A DNA stretch of 64,000 nucleotides from Argopecten irradians (GCF_041381155.1 NC_091135.1:6625620-6689619), one strand, 5' to 3'; counted from the first letter of the stretch, positions 50,296-61,626 are shown. Numbers and translations are program-made. Notes: generated from the sequence alone by a model not told the origin.

Positions 50296-50820
50296 TTCGT
50301 TTGTTTGTTTGATTAATTAACGTCCTATTAACAGCTATGGTCATGTAAGGACGGTCTCCCATGTATGTTGTGTGTTGCGTGTATGTTGTGCGAGGTGCAT
50401 GTTTTGGGAGACTGCGGTATATTCATGTTCTGTCTTCTTGTATAGTGGAACTGTTGCCCTTTTTATAGTGCTTTATCACTGAAGCATGCCGTCGAAGACA
50501 CCAAACACACCCCACCCGGTCACATTATACTGACAACGGGCGAACCAGTCACCCCACTCCCTGTATGCTGAGCGCTAAGCAGGAGCAGAAACTACCACTT
50601 TTATAGACTTTGGTGTGTCTCGGCCAGGGGGCAGAACCCAGAGCCTTCCTCACAGGGGCAAACGCTCAACTCAAGGCCAAAAGTGAGGCGGTACCAAGGG
50701 AGGCATTAGGGAAGATAAAGTCAGTTATGAAGAATAGAAAATATAAGATCCTAAATTTAGTCGCCTTTTACGATCATGCAATAGGGGCAGCAGGTACAAT
50801 TCTAACGCCCTACCTACAGG
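50296..50820 (+). repeat. dispersed repeat family 2, reference copy
   Basis: The most complete copy in the window (~525 bp): GTTTGTTTGATTAATTAACG, CCTATTAACAGCTATGGTC, GAAGCATGCCGTCGAAGACA, TTATACTGACAACGGGCG, GAGCGCTAAGCAGGAGCAGA, TCCTAAATTTAGTCGCC, and a closing AATTCTAACGCCCTACCTAC. Other copies: 4230, 4640, 5548(-), 6288(-), 12060, 21108(-). No clear inverted termini, no poly(A) tail and no long ORF, so class is undecided. It lies 145 bp before exon 50965 of the next gene, probably in its intron or 5' flank. Confidence 0.8.
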
Positions 50821-50978
50821 GCATTGATTCGAGACTATCTGGCTACAAGTAAGCGATGGAGTTTATAAATATTAAGATTGCTGAGATTTCAGCATGTCTT
50901 TTTCTTAATCTTAAAATTGTTTAATGGAATGTTTATAATAACACAATTTTCATCCATATTACAGAAAAAAACGACAAA

Positions 50979-51968
50979 ATGGGAAATTCTAAATCAAACT
51001 TTGAAGAGACCATTCATTCCTATGAAAGATGCCATACGATGGATAGGTATGAACCAAGTGTGTGTAATAATGCAAAGTGGAGAGAACTGGATGTAGGGGA
51101 ATTCTGCTCCCCATGTTATGAACATCGCATAGGGAGACCAAATCGTGTCCTCTGCAGCAAACCGGAAACTGCAAATGAAGGCAAAGAATTGAGGTTACAA
51201 ACGGCCGACAAGAAATCGGTCAGGGACATTGGTTCACAATGCGACCCGACCGACTTGAAAGGTAATGAGAGTAAACTTTTAAAAGATGAATGCACACAAA
51301 CATCTAAAGATAAATGCATCAACGGAAACGTGTTAAATGCTGAAAACCATGTACTGGTTTCCAACATTCAATTCCATGTGCAAAATCAGGAGGCGAATCA
51401 TTATATAGATTGTGACAGCGAGGATTCCCTGTCCAAGTCAGGTAAGTTTGATGACGACGAGGAAAAGAAAACATATCGCGAGCTTGAACTAAACATTGTG
51501 GAACTAGAGTTAAAGATTCAAGAAATCGAAAAGAAAAAGGTTGAAATGGAAAGAGAACATGAAACATCTTGTTTAAAACTTGTCAATGACAACAGAAAAA
51601 TGAATGAGAGTCTGAGTCTAATCCAAGATCATGTTCGACGAGAAAAGATCGAGAGTGAACAGACAAAAGATGAAGTTGACAGGGCTCTTCAAGACAGACA
51701 AAGACTGATTGACGAGATCACCGCACTCACTAAGAGTTTTGAAAGTATGATTGTCGAAAAAGAAAGACTGCAAATCATCATGGAAACATCTTTGTCCACT
51801 TTCGAAAACAAGCTTTATCAGAAGGACGAAGAAATTCAGAATTTACAAGAAACGATCGAGCATGACAGAAACAATTTCGAAGAGGAACGTGGTGAATATT
51901 TGACTGTGATTGAGTGTCTGAAAACAGAGTTATTGTTTCATGAAAACAGACAGATTAGATCTATATGA
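50979..51968 (+). CDS. probable N-myristoylated coiled-coil protein of unknown function
   Basis: 329 residues; family not recognised. MGNSKS fits the N-myristoylation rule (Gly2, Ser6), so membrane anchoring is plausible. Residues 18-49 hold Cys18, Cys29, Cys43-x2-Cys46 and His49, a possible small zinc-binding module. Residues ~60-160 are polar and acidic, probably disordered. Residues ~160-320 are a strongly charged coiled coil (ELELNIVELELKIQEIEKKK and following heptads), suggesting self-association. An acceptor (ACAG at 50961-50964) lies 14 bases before the ATG, so a 5' non-coding exon is likely; the coding part seems intronless. No signal peptide or membrane segment is seen. Confidence 0.8.
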   Translation: MGNSKSNFEETIHSYERCHTMDRYEPSVCNNAKWRELDVGEFCSPCYEHRIGRPNRVLCSKPETANEGKELRLQTADKKSVRDIGSQCDPTDLKGNESKLLKDECTQTSKDKCINGNVLNAENHVLVSNIQFHVQNQEANHYIDCDSEDSLSKSGKFDDDEEKKTYRELELNIVELELKIQEIEKKKVEMEREHETSCLKLVNDNRKMNESLSLIQDHVRREKIESEQTKDEVDRALQDRQRLIDEITALTKSFESMIVEKERLQIIMETSLSTFENKLYQKDEEIQNLQETIEHDRNNFEEERGEYLTVIECLKTELLFHENRQIRSI

Positions 51969-53437
51969 AGCAAGGATGAAAACCCCATATGTTCTAGAGG
52001 ACATATTTTCATTGTGGAAACTGTGTGCAAAAACACTAAGTGCAAAAACACTAATAACAAATACTAGTATCCTACAGTCTGAAATTGGAAGGGTACTTAG
52101 GCTGTTTTACGACCACTGAATGATAAGCAAAATATTTTGCATTAAGATGATTTAGGGTATTAGCTCCAATATAATGATATTTTTAGGCTTATATATATCA
52201 CCTCTTCAATATAACTAATTTCTAATTGATAAAAAGTAGGTATGTATCGAGGCTGACATTATAGGTTTTACTGTTGACTCGTAATTCTTGTGTAACATCT
52301 AAATTTTTGCGAAATATGCAAAATAATACATTTTACGAAAACCAGTCCACAAGGCTCTGAACATATTTTTGTCACCAGCTAATAATGTCATTATGTTCAC
52401 TAGTGTCTATAAAGGTAGAAAGAGCGTTTGTGTGGCCGTATTCAATTTACAAAAGCATAAAAATCCAGTCCGTTTTGATATTGTCATGCAAATAACGGTT
52501 TCAAATTATGTCACGCAAATATGGCATACACAATGTATGTATATGGAGGCGTTCCAATTGATGATACCAATGCACCTATTCAATGTTATAATGACATTTG
52601 ATTGTAATGAGAATGTTATTTGTAAGAATAAATGCTAAGTTAATGTGCATTTCCACAAATCTTCAAATTTTGCAAAAATTACAGAAGTTAACACTTTTCT
52701 CAAAACTAGTCTTCGTTTCATGCTAGGTGTCTAATGGTATATTATAGGAGTAGTTGTGATAATTGAAATGCCTTTTTATAGGCCATATTCGCCGATTGCA
52801 TGACAAGGTCAAAGGACTCACAACATGACGTCATAACTATATGGTGACAAAACTATGTACCGAACCCAGTGGACTTGTTAACCTGAAATGCACATTGTTC
52901 GCATATTTCAAACTGCACAACAATTTATGAGTCATGGTAATACCTAATGTTAGCCCTGATGCATACTCATACTCATTTTTATCATCTTATTTTAGTGGTA
53001 TAAAGGCATGCAAAATGACTCTAGCTAAAACTAGCTTAGGGTCAGCTGCTTTTAGTAGAATATCTTACTTTTTCTGGGTACATGATAATCGCAAGGGTCA
53101 AAGGGTTAAAACTGAAATATACATTGTTTAAGTCCTAACAAAATTGATATGAAAACCAAAATGATATTTTTACCATTTTTGCTTGGAAAGCAAGGGTTTA
53201 TAAATTTCAGTTCATAAGAAGTAGGTCACAGTGACCTAGTTGGGCATTTTTTTTCATTTGATATTGATAGCTTTTAATGGTGTTGCTGAAAAGGTTCATT
53301 TTTACACCATGCAGCATTGGGTTGATATGGATACAATGACCTACTAAAGATGATTACATCCTAGGGTCATATGGCCGGACTGGGTGATAAATACGGTTTT
53401 ATTTAAAGGTATTGTCTATCTGGTAAACATCTTTGGT
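51969..53437. other. 3'UTR and intergenic DNA
   Basis: No further gene found. A TGACGTCA octamer lies at 52826-52833 without a recognisable palindrome beside it. Confidence 0.4.
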
Positions 53438-54776
53438 TTTTAGGTCATCTGACCCGAAGGGTCAGGATGACATATTGTCATCATGCACCGTCCGTCGTCG
53501 TGCGCCGTCCGCCGAAGTTTGAAGTTTGTTCAAATGAATGACCTTAACCTTCATTCAAGGTCACGGGGGTCAAAAAGGCTAAAATCTTTAAACGACTTCT
53601 TCTCAAGAACCAGAAGGCCCAGGGTACTGATATTTGGCCTGTAGGATGCTGGGATGAAGGGCTACCAAGTTTGTTCAAATAAATGACCTTGACCTTCATT
53701 CGAGGTCACAGGGGTCAAATAGGCTATAATTATTTAAACAACATCTTGTGAATAATGAAGAGGTTTAGAGACCTGATATTAGGCCTGTGGCATGCTTGGA
53801 TGAAGGGCTACCAAGTTTGTTCAAATGAATGACCTTAACCTTCATTCAAGGTCACAGGGGCCAAAAAGGCTAAAATCTTTAAACGACTTCTCAAGAACCA
53901 GACGGCCCAGGGTACTGATATTGGGCCTGTGAGATGCTGGGATGAAGGGCTACCAAGTTTATTCAAATGGAGGACATTGACCTTCATTCAAGGTCGCAGG
54001 GGTCAAATAGGCTAAATTCTTTAAATGACTTCTTCTCAAGAACTAAATGGCCCAGGATACTGATATTGGGCATGTAGCATGCTGGGATGAAGGGCTACCA
54101 AGTTTGTTCAAATGAAGGACCTTGACCTTCATACGAGGTCACAAGGGTCAAATAGGCTAACATCCTTCAAACAACTTATTGTCAATAACTAAGAGGCCTA
54201 GAGACCTGATATTGGGTCTTTGACATGCTTGGATGAAGGGCTACCAAGTTTATTCAAATGAAGGACCTTTACCTTCATACAAGGTCACAGGGGTCAAATA
54301 GGCTAAAATCCTTTAAAAAAACTTCTTGTCAATAACTAAGAGGCCTAAAGACCTGATATTGGGCCTTTGACATGCTTAGATGAAGGGCTATCAAATTTGT
54401 TCAAATGAATGACCATGCTTTTCATTCAAGGTCATGGGGGTCAAAAAGGCTAAAATCTTTAAACAACTTCTTTTCAAGACCAAGAAGGCACATGGTACTG
54501 ATATTGGGCCTGTAGCATGCTGGGATAAAGGGCTACCAAGTTTGTTCAAATGAATTACCTTGACCTTCAATCAAGGTCACAGGGGTCAAATAGGCTAAAA
54601 TCCTTTAAACAACTTCTTGTCAATAACTAAGAGGCCTAGAGACCTGATATTGTTCAAATGAATTACCTTGACCTTCAATCAAGGTCACAGGGGTCAAATA
54701 GGCTAATATAGGCTAAACGACTATGTTGTATTGTACTTATAGTCAGATGACCGTTACGGCCCATGGGCCTCTTGTT
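53438..54776. mobile_element. element enclosing a ~145-bp tandem array (about 8 units)
   Basis: The left end, TAGGTCATCTGACCCGAAGG with a CCGTCCGTCGTCGTGCGCCG tract, and the right end, CAGATGACCGTTACGGCCCA followed by TGGGCCTCTTGTT, bracket about eight diverged units of ~145 bp. Each unit reads GGGCTACCAAGTTTGTTCAA, ...GACCTTCATTCAAGGTCAC, AGGGGTCAAATAGGCTAA. Units start near 53515, 53655, 53804, 53944, 54091, 54237, 54383 and 54528, with a truncated last one at ~54655. Non-coding; similar elements are, from memory, common in bivalve genomes. The TGACCTTCATTCAAGGTCA core is itself a near palindrome. Confidence 0.75.
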
Positions 54777-56351
54777 CTTTTCGTGTTTAAATTATTTTAA
54801 GTTAATTATATTCATTTGAGAGAATCTCAACAAAACCCCAACATTACATGTAACATACAAGCGTTGTGCTTTGCTCCCCTTTACATGTACAAGATAGTAA
54901 AAGTGACTTTTGGATTCTAAATTTCGCGACGCTACTTAGATCACAACATATTGGATTTTTGTCTCATACCAAACAAACTTTATAAATTGACTAAGATTTC
55001 TTTCCTAAAACTATTTTCAAGTCCGTGCAGACCATTAATTCCAAAGAAATACACTGTTACATTAAATTTTGAATACATGCTACATACATTCAAAATTACT
55101 TTTAAAGCGCATAGGTGATCTTAGGTGACAAAGCTGTGTCTTTGACATATAATCTGGCAATCTGCAATTTGATTTCACCAACAGGTGAAACAGCGGTCAT
55201 GGTTTCGTATCAAATGGTTGAAACATGAAAGTATTTAGGTAGGGTCACGGGAATAAGATACCCCAATTCTACCGGCAGGGTAGGTGTTACTTGAGATACT
55301 CAAGTGCTTAATGCTTAAACATGCAAAACGCCAGAGTACGCTTAATAAATAGACCGTTACCCAGGCCATGTAACTCTAGGTTGTTATCATCTCAGGCAGG
55401 GTATGTAAAGACCCACATGCTATGCTTATCGTCAATCTCAACCTATCATATGGTTAAAAATGAAATTTTCAGCAACTTCATTACAGTTGATGCTGAGATA
55501 GACAAATTGATTAACTAGGTCAATCCGACTTATTTCTTCAAATACATTTTTTTTTCAAGCAAATTATCCTGTCAAAGTAAAATTGCTGAATGAAATTGCG
55601 ACCCGAATTTTGGTCCCATTCTTGCTGCAATTTTTTCAGAATATCTTTTTTGTTATGCTTAATTAGAAGATATACAGTATAATGTGCAGTAAGAATAGGA
55701 AAAACATACACGTCGCAAATTCACTCAATTTTACTTTGACAGGATGCTTTACATTGAAAAAATAATGTATTTTCAATTTTTCAGTTATTTTCTTAATTGG
55801 AATTTACAAGCCTATGAATAGCAGGCAAAAAGTGCAAAAATATTAATAATTAAACTCTAAGATTTAATTTTGCATGACTCTGAGATTACTGGGCCCAGAA
55901 AAATCAAATGTTCTGAATAACATAAAATAGCTTATCCTAAGGTATCTCTAAGCAAACTAGTTTTGATTATCACTGACAGGCCATAAAATGACTCAAATTG
56001 ATACCGCTTCTTTATAATTAGGTTAGCATTATTATTGCAACAATCATCAATCATTGTTGAAGGTGTTTTTTTCAAGTTTGCTCGTTATGAGGTTTTTTTA
56101 ATTTGAGTGTACATCGATGTTTCATGGTTGCCCTATGTTATGTGCTATGGACAATAACGTAGCTTCATAAACTGAAGTAAGAAACTTGGTGTTTTATTTT
56201 GCTGAAGGCGTCAAAGCCATATGGTGAAATGAGCATTTCATCGTGATAATAAATCTAGCTTAGTCGGGTAATATTTCTTATCAAAAGTACCGTAAGTGAC
56301 GCTTAGTTACCCTCTTTGAGTGTTTAAATAACACTAACAAAAGGAACTTTT
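54777..56351. other. intergenic with one MITE
   Basis: AT-rich with no supported gene; contains the inverted-repeat element at 55566-55745. Confidence 0.4.
55566..55745. mobile_element. MITE with ~35-bp inverted termini
   Basis: ATCCTGTCAAAGTAAAATTG at the left and CAATTTTACTTTGACAGGAT at the right, with pairing continuing into a TTGCGAC/GTCGCAA block. 180 bp, non-coding. Superfamily not assigned. Confidence 0.75.
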
Positions 56352-58169
56352 ACAGCTATCGTTATATTTTGCCCCCGAAGCGATTTAATTAAACCCAGAC
56401 CCTTTTTGTAGTACTATGACAGAGAACCTGTAAGATACTTTTAAAAATCAAAAGGCCCAAGTGGCCTTTGCTATTGATGATTAAATGTTGCCATCCCGCG
56501 GTGTAGACCAGGTTTCCCTTTTTGATCCAAAACTATATCAAATTAATGTTCAATTTCGTAAAACGATACGTCTTCAAATGCTGACTGAACAAGTGAGCTT
56601 AAAAATCTATAATATTTTACAGAGTCTTGAAGCCACAAAATGGCAAATTTAGAGGCCCATTTTAAGCAATATCAATTTTTACCGAAGTGATACACGCACG
56701 TCCGTTTGCTATACACCAAAAATATTTTGTAATTATTTGGATCATATAATGTCAACAGTAGATACAGAAATCAGATAAAAATCTTAAATTGGTGAAGTTG
56801 TCGTCTAAAGATCAAACTGTTCGAAAGTCTATTATTTTAGAAATACGTGTATCAAGCAAGTACTACAGTTTTGCTCGCAATTTATAATTAATTAAGAAAC
56901 AAAAGTATTTCTTGTAATACCTATTTACGATTGCATCAGTGAAGTTTCATCTAAAGTTCAAAACAATTTGTATTGATAAAGTAAAATAGAAGAATTTGGA
57001 TGCTTCAATCATGAAATATAAGGGAATTCTATGGGACATTTTTTTATTCGAATGATTCCAACTTCTGGTTAATTTACACCTGAACTTGTTTGTACATGTA
57101 TTTGCAAATTCCACACTATAGTAAGTGAACGTTGTGAAAATTTCAAAAAGATCGGATACCGGAAAGTTTACTATTTCAAGTTCAAATATTACATATTTGA
57201 TCAATTTCTAGAAATTATCAATACCATATACTATGCCATTCACTAAATGATGGATAAAAACAGATTATTCAACTCGGTAATATATTCATCTTTTTGTTAT
57301 TCATTTTGTTAATCTATTATGAATATTAAATGCTAGAGTTCATAGACATAATGTTATACCATTTAAAGGCCCACTGTTTTGCCGAAACTGCTTTAATATT
57401 CAAAATGAGAATGTAAAACGAGATTGATAATTTTGTAGATTCAAAAAAGTTACAAAAAATATCTTACAGTTATTATTCCAATAATCATCTCTTCTGAAAA
57501 TTTAATTAGTAAAATTTATTCAATGTTAATTTTCATAACGCGGGTCGTCTTGTTTCCCGCCATCGTCCTTATTACCGCGCACTGTTGATTTTCACCGCGC
57601 CAGACTGCAAAACAGCTAAATGAATCTTTATTTATAACCGAGACTATGCAGGAATCTCGCATTTGTTTGGTATTGTAACATCATATAAGTCCATAGATAT
57701 CAATTTTATTACGTTATTATTGTTTTCAAGAAACTTTTGATTTTTATTTCGGAAAGTTAGTTGGCTTTTAACCGTTATTTATTTTTGTGTAAAGAGATAC
57801 TTGAGTTTTAAAGTGAATACTTTTTCCGGTTGATAAGATGTTCTTTTATGCATATAGACATCAAATTGCACTAGATAATATAGTTATTTTTATAATTTAT
57901 CAAGAAATAAATGGCAACTGCAATACGTGATATAAAATATATTATATTTTGGTAATAATTTTGCAAGGTAAAAATGCAATTATGCATAGTAAACACCTAA
58001 TTCTAGTTCAAACTCAACCAATGAACAAAGACAGTTATGGACAGATATACTTGCATGTATAAACCAACATTTAGTTGCGAATGACAAAGTCATATATTTA
58101 CATTTCCTTGTCACTTCTACTATATAAACTAACCAAGGCAAAGTTTATGACGGCATAGCTGACACCCAT

Positions 58170-58548
58170 AACGTGACCATTATGACGTTACTAATGTTGA
58201 CGTGGTGACGTCAACTAATCACCGTCAAAATGGCTGTTCCATCTCGTGGATTAAATCGTTGTTGATAAACGGTTTTCCTGGTCTAGCTTAAAAATAATGC
58301 CGAGGCCCTTAAATGAGTTGATAATGTAAATATAAGCATTAAACTATCTTCCTATGGCTATATGGTCTATATAGATGCCAGAGCTTTGCAGACAATCATC
58401 TCATAATGCGCTAGCGCGCATTATGAAGATTGTCTGCAAAGCTTTGGCATCTAAATAGCGCATTATGAAGATTGTCTGCAAAGCTCTGGCATCTATATAG
58501 ACCATAGATGCTCTACATAGATGCCATAGGAAGATAGTTTAATGCTTA
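58170..58548. mobile_element. TGACGTCA module and palindrome e
   Basis: ATGACGTTA (58181), TTGACGTGG (58198) and TGACGTCA (58206-58213) are followed by AAAATGGCTGTTCC. Then comes a palindrome at 58333-58548: TAAGCATTAAACTATCTTCC at the left end pairs with GGAAGATAGTTTAATGCTTA at the right. Inside, the GATGCCAGAGCTTTGCAGAC arm and its complement occur, the latter duplicated. Read in reverse, the order and several phrases (AATGCTTATATTTA, GAACAGCC, ACGTCATAAT) match element c. Confidence 0.7.
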
Positions 58549-59084
58549 AATAAACTCTTAGCACAATGGTAATATATGTTTTGTTACTGATGCTGTTTAG
58601 TTCTCTGCATTTGTTATTTGAGTACCTTTCTGATGAAAATATGAAAGAATATCCTATTTTTACAATCTTGACAACATGTACATTGTGCAAGTAAAGTATA
58701 GTATTTGTTTGATGTTTCTAAACATAGACCTTTCAACAAATGGATATTTAGATGACAACTTTACCGGCTTCATTTTTTTTAGTACAAGAATCAGAAGTAG
58801 TGAATGGCCATTTCAGTAAAACATGGATATAATTAATAGGCCTCCAAATTTTGTCGTTTTGTGATTTCAAGACACTGTAAAAATATGTTTTAAAGTTATA
58901 ATCCACGCATGTTCAGACAACATTTGCAGAAACATGTATGTATACTTTTGAGAGTATGATATCGTTTTACAAAATAGAACATTAATTTGATATAGTTTTG
59001 TATCAAAAATGGAACCCTGGTGTACACCTCAGGAGGGCAAAATTAAATTATCCCTAACACAGGCCCCTTGGGTATTTTGATTTT

Positions 59085-59227
59085 TTAAAGATGTTACTTT
59101 TGATAAATGATATTTTTTCTCTATCAAAAACTGGAACAGACAAATTAGTATTTTTCAATTGTACATGAGTAAACACCAATTATCGTTCAAATGATGAGTG
59201 TTTATGTCGGCAGTGCAGCATCTTTAA
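59085..59227 (-). mobile_element. TTAA-type MITE family 1, copy F (short, reverse)
   Basis: 143-bp derivative of family 1 with the middle missing. It keeps the TTTTTTCTCTATCAAAAAC and AAATGATGAGTGTTTATG segments and both TTAA-bearing ends. The paralogous left arm of the inverted repeat reads ACTTTTAAAAATC at this point, while the filled site has TTTAA on both sides, supporting a TTAA-type target duplication. Confidence 0.8.
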
Positions 59228-59317
59228 AGGTATCTTACAGGTTCTCTGTCACAGTACTACAAAAGACAAGTAGCGTGTTGATTTAGTTCGTGGGCAAAAT
59301 GCCATGGTAGCTGGAAA

Positions 59318-60164
59318 TCATCTGTTAGTAGTTATAAATATTGTTAGACATGCATATTTACGTGTCCTATTGAGTATATGACATTTGTACATCAAAATTG
59401 ACTTTTTTCAATAAAAAAATTACTTGTGTATATCATCATCAGTGCAAAAAGTAATTTACATGTAGCAATGAATATGTTTTCAAGAAGGAAATGTTCATAA
59501 AATCTGAACAAATATACTTTTAATTTAATGTTGTAAATAGCGAATACCACGAACTTATAATCTTTAAATGCTAACAATTCATATATGGAAAATAAAAGAT
59601 ATATTCAGAAAACTTTTAAACTATAACATCGGAACGTATATTTATGATTGTATGATATGATAATGTCTGAAAAATTTCACATATGATATATAATAATAAT
59701 AATATATTTTATTAACGTGTCACACATTTTTACACAACATTTACGATTAAAATATATTCTTCATTAGTAAAAATGCCAGACACGATGATATATGTCATCG
59801 ACTTTGCATTACTACATGTCATTTTAAACATAATGCTTATCTATGGAATGCTGTTGTACATAGTTGGTTTTTCGCTGTGGTTTAATTTTTTCACAAGTAT
59901 AATCTGGATAGTTGTACCGTACCGTCAACCCTATATAATTATCCAATATAATTAGATATTCATGTCATATACATGTGTATAACTTAACAATCAATTTATA
60001 ATAAACAATAATTTTTTTTAAACATTTCTGTATTGTTATTTTTATTTTATATGTTTTAAATTAATCACCATGTAAGTCTATATAAATATAATGACATTTT
60101 ATTTTTATGTCTACTAATAAGTCCATGATCAACAATAGTTAGTTCGTAGCAGAATGGTCTTCCA
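59318..60164. other. intergenic or 3'UTR of the minus-strand gene
   Basis: AT-rich. Read on the minus strand this follows the stop at 60165 and probably includes that gene's 3'UTR. No other feature. Confidence 0.4.
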
Positions 60165-60632
60165 TTACTTCCGTTGTTTTGCTAACAACATTTCATTCTT
60201 CCGACATTCCTGTAGAAAAAAAAAAGTCGTACAAGTTATATAATCAAACAGTGCAGTACATATTAGGGAATAAATGTTTGCTCTTCTTGAATATTGATCA
60301 TATTGATTGTTGAAGTTATTCATTCCTAAAAACACTATTTCCCTTAACTTATGAAACTATATATCATTGTACATGTATACGTATTTGACATAAAACACAA
60401 TAATTTCAATGAATAAATGTTACATGATTTGAATTTCAAACATTATCCATCTTCAACAACTTCTGAATGTGACGACAAATTTTCGAAATACATTTGTATA
60501 ATAATGAAGCATGCATACCTCTTTGAAGTCTTTGACAGTTTGGAAGTAGAGACGCTGTTTCTCGATTAGGTCTAGGTAGCTATCATTTAGTCTGTCTCTC
60601 TTCATTTTCTCCTCCTGTTTACGTTTTTCTAC
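60165..60632 (-). CDS. last two exons of an unrecognised coiled-coil protein (partial)
   Basis: Two minus-strand exons: 60632-60519 (114 nt, acceptor TATTACAG, donor GTATGC, phase 0-0) and 60209-60165 (45 nt, acceptor TTTTTTTTCTACAG, stop TAA). They encode a highly charged helix: [20 protein letters not shown], then a segment with [15 protein letters not shown], joined to [14 protein letters not shown] and the stop. Clean phases, a strong polypyrimidine acceptor and conserved-looking sequence support real exons. The protein is not named with confidence; upstream exons should lie at higher coordinates, probably past the right edge or as short exons I did not find. The 309-base intron is unremarkable. 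Confidence 0.65.
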
Positions 60633-61623
60633 CTGTAATATCATAATTTGAACATACAATCATGTAAGAAACATGCAGATATGTTAGGAACAAGCAAACA
60701 AATTATAATCTAATACAAAAAACAGAATACCTTCACTATTACTTTGACACTTGCTTTTAATCAGAAATACCACATCATATTGAATGTTTGTTGCGTGAAA
60801 ACGTTAAAATTGTACTATTTTGTGAATGGTGTGAAATCATTTTCATATAATGTATAAATTATTGGAATCATTGTGGCAATGATTTACCATCGAAATTTAT
60901 TGATAGCTCAAAATACAAAAGAAAGTAACAAATTGCACCATCAGAGGTGTCTCCAAAAAACAATGATTTTTTTTCTGGAAATTATAAACATATTTACTTC
61001 AGATAGCCATAACTATACATTGACATATAGAAAACACTTGCTTTTAATCAGCATTGTTGAAGTATATTTAGAGAATAAAGTTGCTTTAATCATGGATTCT
61101 TTCTGTACAACTTCTCACAATTATTATCATGGACACATGCTTTTAATCAGTATTGTTGCTTTAATCATGAATTCTTTCTGTACAACTTCTCACAATATTA
61201 TTATGGACTACGGGTTGATATTTCTGAAGATTGTGGAGTAGAGAAGATATATCACAACAAAATCTGTATTTTGTCTTTCTTTAGGCATAGTGTTTTAAGT
61301 GTACATTGTGTAACACTTGATATCGCTTGACAATTTTTACGGTAAAACTTGGTTTTACCAGTATTCGGTAAAACTTGGTTTTACCCTTTTTACCCCCCCC
61401 CCCCCCGGCTGGTGTCGTGAAGAATAAACTGAATAACCACACATTTGTGGTATATGTAGTTGTAATTTGCACCCAGATACAATATAAACTAGTTTAGAAT
61501 CATTCTGTAAACTTATTCAGCAGCATCAATATCATTTTAAGTGGATTGCGAAGAAAATAAGAAAATATAGTGAATTGCATTTGATTATTCAGTTAATAAT
61601 ATTCCCACGGCATTCAACAGATA
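60633..61623. other. intron/intergenic DNA with local repeats
   Basis: 61082-61135 and 61156-61207 are near-identical tandem copies (TTTAATCATG(G/A)ATTCTTTC, then TGTACAACTTCTCACAAT). CTTTTAATCAG occurs three times between 60750 and 61150. GGTAAAACTTGGTTTTACC, a perfect palindrome, occurs twice (near 61341 and 61367), followed by a run of 14 C at 61393-61406. Confidence 0.6.
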
Positions 61624-61626
61624 CAA

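Larger units (their letters stand above)
56352..59317. repeat. large inverted repeat, ~500-bp arms around a ~1.8-kb spacer
   Basis: The left arm (~56352-56880) matches the complement of the right arm (~58688-59317) throughout. Landmarks: ATTTTGCCC, GTAGTACTATGACAGAGAAC, CCTGTAAGATAC, AAAACTATATCAAATTAATG, and a TTTTACAG(A/T)GTCTTGAA block. The right arm carries MITE copy F at 59085-59227; the left arm has the empty site. The spacer contains a TTTAAAGGCCCACTG start at 57363 and an inverted GGCCCTTAAATG at ~58303-58314, a TGACGTCA cluster and palindrome e. The arms are clearly diverged (substitutions and indels), so this is not a recent artefact. Confidence 0.75.

Noticed and set aside
53515-54715. 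CRISPR-like regular repeats
   Set aside because: Units are ~145 bp, diverged throughout, with no short constant repeat or unique spacers, and the context is eukaryotic.
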